A DNA stretch of 64,000 nucleotides, taken from positions 83,588,677 to 83,652,676 of the forward strand of contig OZ007567.1 of NCBI GenBank assembly GCA_963931925.1, read 5' to 3'. This DNA comes from Onchidella celtica (lineage: Eukaryota > Mollusca > Gastropoda > Systellommatophora > Onchidiidae). The position numbers and the translations under genes were made by a program. Under the pieces are notes generated by a model. That model saw only the letters and a program-made list of their open reading frames with translations. It ran no database searches and was not told where the DNA came from. Below are positions 60,756 through 64,000 of this stretch, piece after piece (position 1 is the stretch's first letter; each line of letters begins with the position of its first letter).

Positions 60756-60990
60756 ATGTCTTTGCTTATCAAGCTCACCATGGCGGTTTATATGGTCGAA
60801 TTGTTGCCAGAAGGGATCTTAGCACGACCTAAGGTCATTTTGGTGTCCATGGATGGGTTCCGACATGACTATATATCTAGAGTCAACACAACCAACTTCG
60901 ACAAGATGAAAGCGTCCGGTGTCAGCATGCCGTACATCAACAATACATTTGTGACACTGACTTTTCCCTGCCACTACACAATCGTCACAG
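60756..60990 (+). CDS. ENPP-family phosphodiesterase, coding exon 1
   Basis: The ATG at 60756 is the first after an in-frame TAA, with G at -3. Residues 1-23 (MSLLIKLTMAVYMVELLPEG and three more) form a short hydrophobic signal segment. Mature sequence begins RPKVILVSMDGFRHDY. D33 is the conserved zinc-binding aspartate, and T69 in TLTFPCHYTIVTG is the nucleophile of the alkaline-phosphatase-like fold. The family usually has FPNHY here; this gene has FPCHY, with C72 in place of Asn. The exon ends in phase 1 at ACAG|GTCAGT. ENPP enzymes cleave nucleotides or phospholipid head groups outside the cell. The sequence is nearest to the ENPP4/5-like group, but the subtype is not certain. Confidence 0.88.
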
Positions 60991-62134
60991 GTCAGTTTTG
61001 AATATATATCGCAAATGACCATGCTATCCTTCCAGCTATCCAACTACTAAACTTCCATCGTGCTCGTACAAAAATTGTCTAACCCAATTTTGTTGGACAT
61101 TGGAATAACTTAACGACCATGTACAAACTTTACAGAATTCCGGTGAAATAAAAACTTTAACTCCCTATGACAAGAAATAAACTGCTTTTTTTGTGTCTTT
61201 TCTCTAAGCCTACATGATCATGCGATTTAAATAAAAGAAAACAAAAATTTTGAACAAAATTTTCTAAAACAAAAACACCAACAATTAAATTACAGTTAGA
61301 CGGCCCTTTCATTTTGGGGCACAGTTATCATCGGCACGTCAATTTTTTCTGCATCTCCTCTATATCGAAGAATGTTCTTGTTTGTGATGATTGAAAATAG
61401 CGTGCCACTTGGCCGCAAGTATATTTTTGTGTAAGTGCTGAATTCTATATAGAGCTCTGTGTGTGTATTTGATCTACACCGTCGAAATCCAATCAAATAA
61501 TGAAAACACATCGGACCATTGTACACCCTTAAGTGTGTTATAATGAATAGGCTTCAAGTGTTAGATATATTTCACAGTTTGATGAATTGAACCAGATGCA
61601 ATTTCATACAAGGATACATCACCACGGCAGAAAAAATCTGGAGGCCTTTGTTTCTATCTATCTGAATAAAGCTGCTGCTTGTTGTTATTGTTGTTGCTCT
61701 TTCCCTCTCTGCGTGGCCTACATTTGTGTCAAACAGGCAACATTCTGAAAATGGGCCAGGGTTGAGAAGTTATTATCACTATTTTTTTGCTCTGTTTTGT
61801 TTTGCTGCACTAGGCAAAATTGTGAAGTCTCCCGCTGCAATCCTTTTTGTTTAACTTGCTATCGGTCTGTGGATGTGTGGATGTTGGCATTCCGTGTGTT
61901 TCTGGTGTAAAAGAAAAAGATAATTTCAGAAATTAAATGAAATGACTCTGAACGAGAGATTACCTGTTTGGATGATGACAAGGGTATCGTAGACTGCTTG
62001 GAACTGTACGTCTGTTTTCTCGACAATATCTGTAGAATGGAGAACAGCTCGCCTGTTGTAGAAATAGCTTACATGCCAACTTAACATATTTATGTTATTT
62101 TTTTAAAGTATATGTTTCCTTTTTTCTATGAAAG
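60991..62134 (+). other. ENPP intron 1
   Basis: 1144 bp with GT at the start and TTTTTTCTATGAAAG at the end. AT-rich; no inserted element recognised. Confidence 0.8.
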
Positions 62135-62284
62135 GTCGATACGAGGAATCCCACGGAATCATAGCCAACCACATGTACGACTCTGACTTCGACAGTTATT
62201 TCACCTTTACCACGGTTGAATCAAAATGGTGGGCTGATGCAGAACCCATATGGATTTCAGCCAAAAGATCCGGCTTAAAGACAG
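62135..62284 (+). CDS. ENPP-family phosphodiesterase, coding exon 2
   Basis: It joins exon 1 in phase (G|GT, Gly79) and reads RYEESHGIIANHMYD, then FTFTTVESKWW and EPIWISAKRSGLKTG. N90, 21 residues after the nucleophile T69, is the asparagine that stabilises the transition state in this family. The exon ends in phase 1 at ACAG|GTAACA. Later exons, with the remaining metal ligands (D, H, D, H, H), must lie beyond the window. Confidence 0.88.
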
Positions 62285-62803
62285 GTAACATGTCCAGCTT
62301 ACTATAATATTATTGGTGTCCTTTCCTAACCTACTTCAAATCTTTAAATGATCAAGATGGGCCAGTTTAGAAGTCAGAAGTCAGCATAGTTACTATCCAA
62401 CCAGCAATGCGAAGCGTAGTAATACTAATAACTGTAGCATCGTTTGCTCAAAAGAATAACATCATTCCTGCGGAGATCCACTGGTTACGATATCACGTCA
62501 ACCAGGATTTGATATGTAGGAAATCCTCCCCTACGGTAAACTTATCAATCATACGGAAATCTCATACAAACTTACGTCGCATTAATGTAGGGATGCCGGC
62601 TGGGTAGGCCTACTGATTATGGATACTGTTTGACACGTTTCCACATATACATTTCTGCTTTTGTCAGTAGTTCTGTTTCCGCCTCGCTTTAGTGTTGTTT
62701 TCAGTAGTAATAACGAACGACACCAGTTAGGGATGAAACAGACAAAGGCTGCTGTAGGCGCCAGATCGGTGGCTCCGCCACCCACAAGTTTTACTTCATA
62801 CTG

Positions 62804-62864
62804 GCACAATAGGCACTACCCACACAGCGACCCAACGGGTTGTAGAAGGCAGTGCCTATTGTGC
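62804..62864. repeat. Perfect 14-bp inverted repeat, 33-base loop
   Basis: GCACAATAGGCACT at 62804-62817 is the exact reverse complement of AGTGCCTATTGTGC at 62851-62864. Weaker symmetry extends outward. It may be a small foldback element or an RNA hairpin. Confidence 0.85.
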
Positions 62865-63390
62865 TACTGCTAGTGTGGTATTGATTATTATGCACTACAT
62901 TTCATCCGATTATCACTCGGTAGGTTTTTTCCCAGATACCTTTACACAGAAGTTACAAACATTCGTGTCGGAGAATCAGTGAGTCCGTTAAAAAAAAAAA
63001 CACAACAACGTACAAGCTCTCTTTGAAACAATTCCCTTTGACCAAGGATACTAAAGATACAAGAAGCGACAAGATGGGACAGCTGGAGTGTGTAGATCTA
63101 ATTACGTCGCGGTGACTGCGTGGTAGACATAAACACTGGCGTATTTTACAAAGCCCAACAGAGAAAATACTGAGTTTTGTTCACTGTTCAGCCATCACCT
63201 TTGATCTTAACGGACCATGACAGAGCAGTTTGCTTGATGTATAACAGGCACGGACGGACCCGTGAAATCCAGTCTCATGTGAAATTGCAAAGCAGTATCC
63301 ATTCACGGAGAGGCTCGGCCGTGCACCGCCTGAAAGTGGCCTAGAGAGTTAAAGACAAAAGCGATGACGCGTACTGACGACAGGTAGTGG

Positions 63391-63394
<4 letters not shown>

Positions 63395-63489
<95 letters not shown>

Positions 63490-63497
63490 CAGACAGA
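63395..63497 (+). repeat. (GA)n microsatellite, about 100 bp
   Basis: GA units with a single AA interruption near 63427, followed by GACA units. Confidence 0.95.
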
Positions 63498-64000
63498 CAG
63501 ACTAGGTCATGTAACAAGAAAGAAAGTCCACAAGCGCTGTCTGTCAGCCGTCCGCCTTTTGGGTGGGCGACAATGTAAGTCTGTCATACCTAGAACAATA
63601 AATTAGTCCGCGAGCCGTGAGCACCTTCAGAGAATACAAACCGTCCCACACAGAGGGTCAATAGGGCTATTACTATTGTTGCAGAGATTTATTGTTGTAC
63701 CGAGCTGTAGCAGTTGATAGCTTGGATTGTATTGATAATTTGGCTCAGGAGCTGTGCACAGACTGCCACGTGTAATAAATTATAATGGTACTTAATTGAG
63801 TCTGTCCATTATAGGAATAGCGTAACTGTTGTCAGAGATAGATAACACATAAGTCTTCTAGGCCCTATTTCACATGGTACTATAACCATACATTAATTGT
63901 TTTTACACATGGTATAGCTATACATGTAATTATAGTTAGTCTAGCTGAGGTCCCCGGCCCTGCCCGGGATAAATCAGTTTGAATTTTAGTTTCAGTTGTG

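Larger units (their letters stand above)
62285..64000 (+). other. ENPP intron 2 (to window end); no further exon seen
   Basis: It contains a perfect hairpin near 62804-62864 and a long (GA)n tract at 63395-63497. No ENPP-like block is found in any plus-strand frame. Confidence 0.6.

Noticed and set aside
60539-60832. Frame with an RE repeat upstream of ENPP
   Set aside because: Made by the GA microsatellite; the ENPP frame starts separately at 60756.
63387-63578. Second RE-repeat frame
   Set aside because: Again only a GA microsatellite.

Overview
The window looks like AT-rich, intron-rich, repeat-laden nuclear DNA of an invertebrate animal. Coding signal sits in short exons with GT-AG borders and long introns. 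Most other recognisable structure is transposon: Ty3/gypsy-type LTR elements, an RTE-like LINE, tRNA-derived SINEs, TTAA-flanked MITEs and foldback elements. A THAP-type zinc-finger exon, an AMN1-like leucine-rich-repeat gene and an ENPP-family gene fit a marine lophotrochozoan such as a mollusc. The phylum is inference.

Layout. 1-16 kb: mostly non-coding, with a possible signal-anchor first exon (580-635, minus), a THAP fragment (3626-3746, minus), a 0.55-kb MITE (6243-6796), several TTAA-flanked piggyBac-like MITEs, and a 78-bp tandem array that keeps one reading frame (about 14577-15250). 16.2-30.5 kb: one minus-strand gene of 11 coding exons whose phases all fit, giving a 539-residue AMN1-like leucine-rich-repeat protein. 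Its introns hold a MITE and a tRNA-SINE. 32.2-39.5 kb: a nearly complete, young Ty3/gypsy element with 400-bp LTRs, a tRNA-Lys-type primer site, gag, a textbook -1 frameshift site and a pol broken by one frameshift between RT and RNase H. 39.6-39.9 kb: a small retroposed element with a 12-bp target duplication. 40.7-51.1 kb: a three-part nest. A minus-strand RTE-like LINE (13-bp target duplication) was entered by a 135-bp foldback MITE and by a 7.2-kb LTR element (5-bp target duplication). In that LTR element integrase lies upstream of reverse transcriptase, the unusual Gmr1-type order. 51.9-60 kb: no gene recognised; G-rich palindromic repeats, long CCA/CAT repeats and a SINE. 60.7-64 kb: the first two coding exons of a secreted or membrane ENPP phosphodiesterase on the plus strand, running out of the window.

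The host genes show no shared pathway. The best candidates for something new are the Gmr1-like deletion derivative that appears to have moved recently without its own integrase core, the canonical TTTAAAC frameshift signal in a Ty3/gypsy element, the frame-keeping 26-codon tandem array, and the group of TTAA-flanked MITEs.
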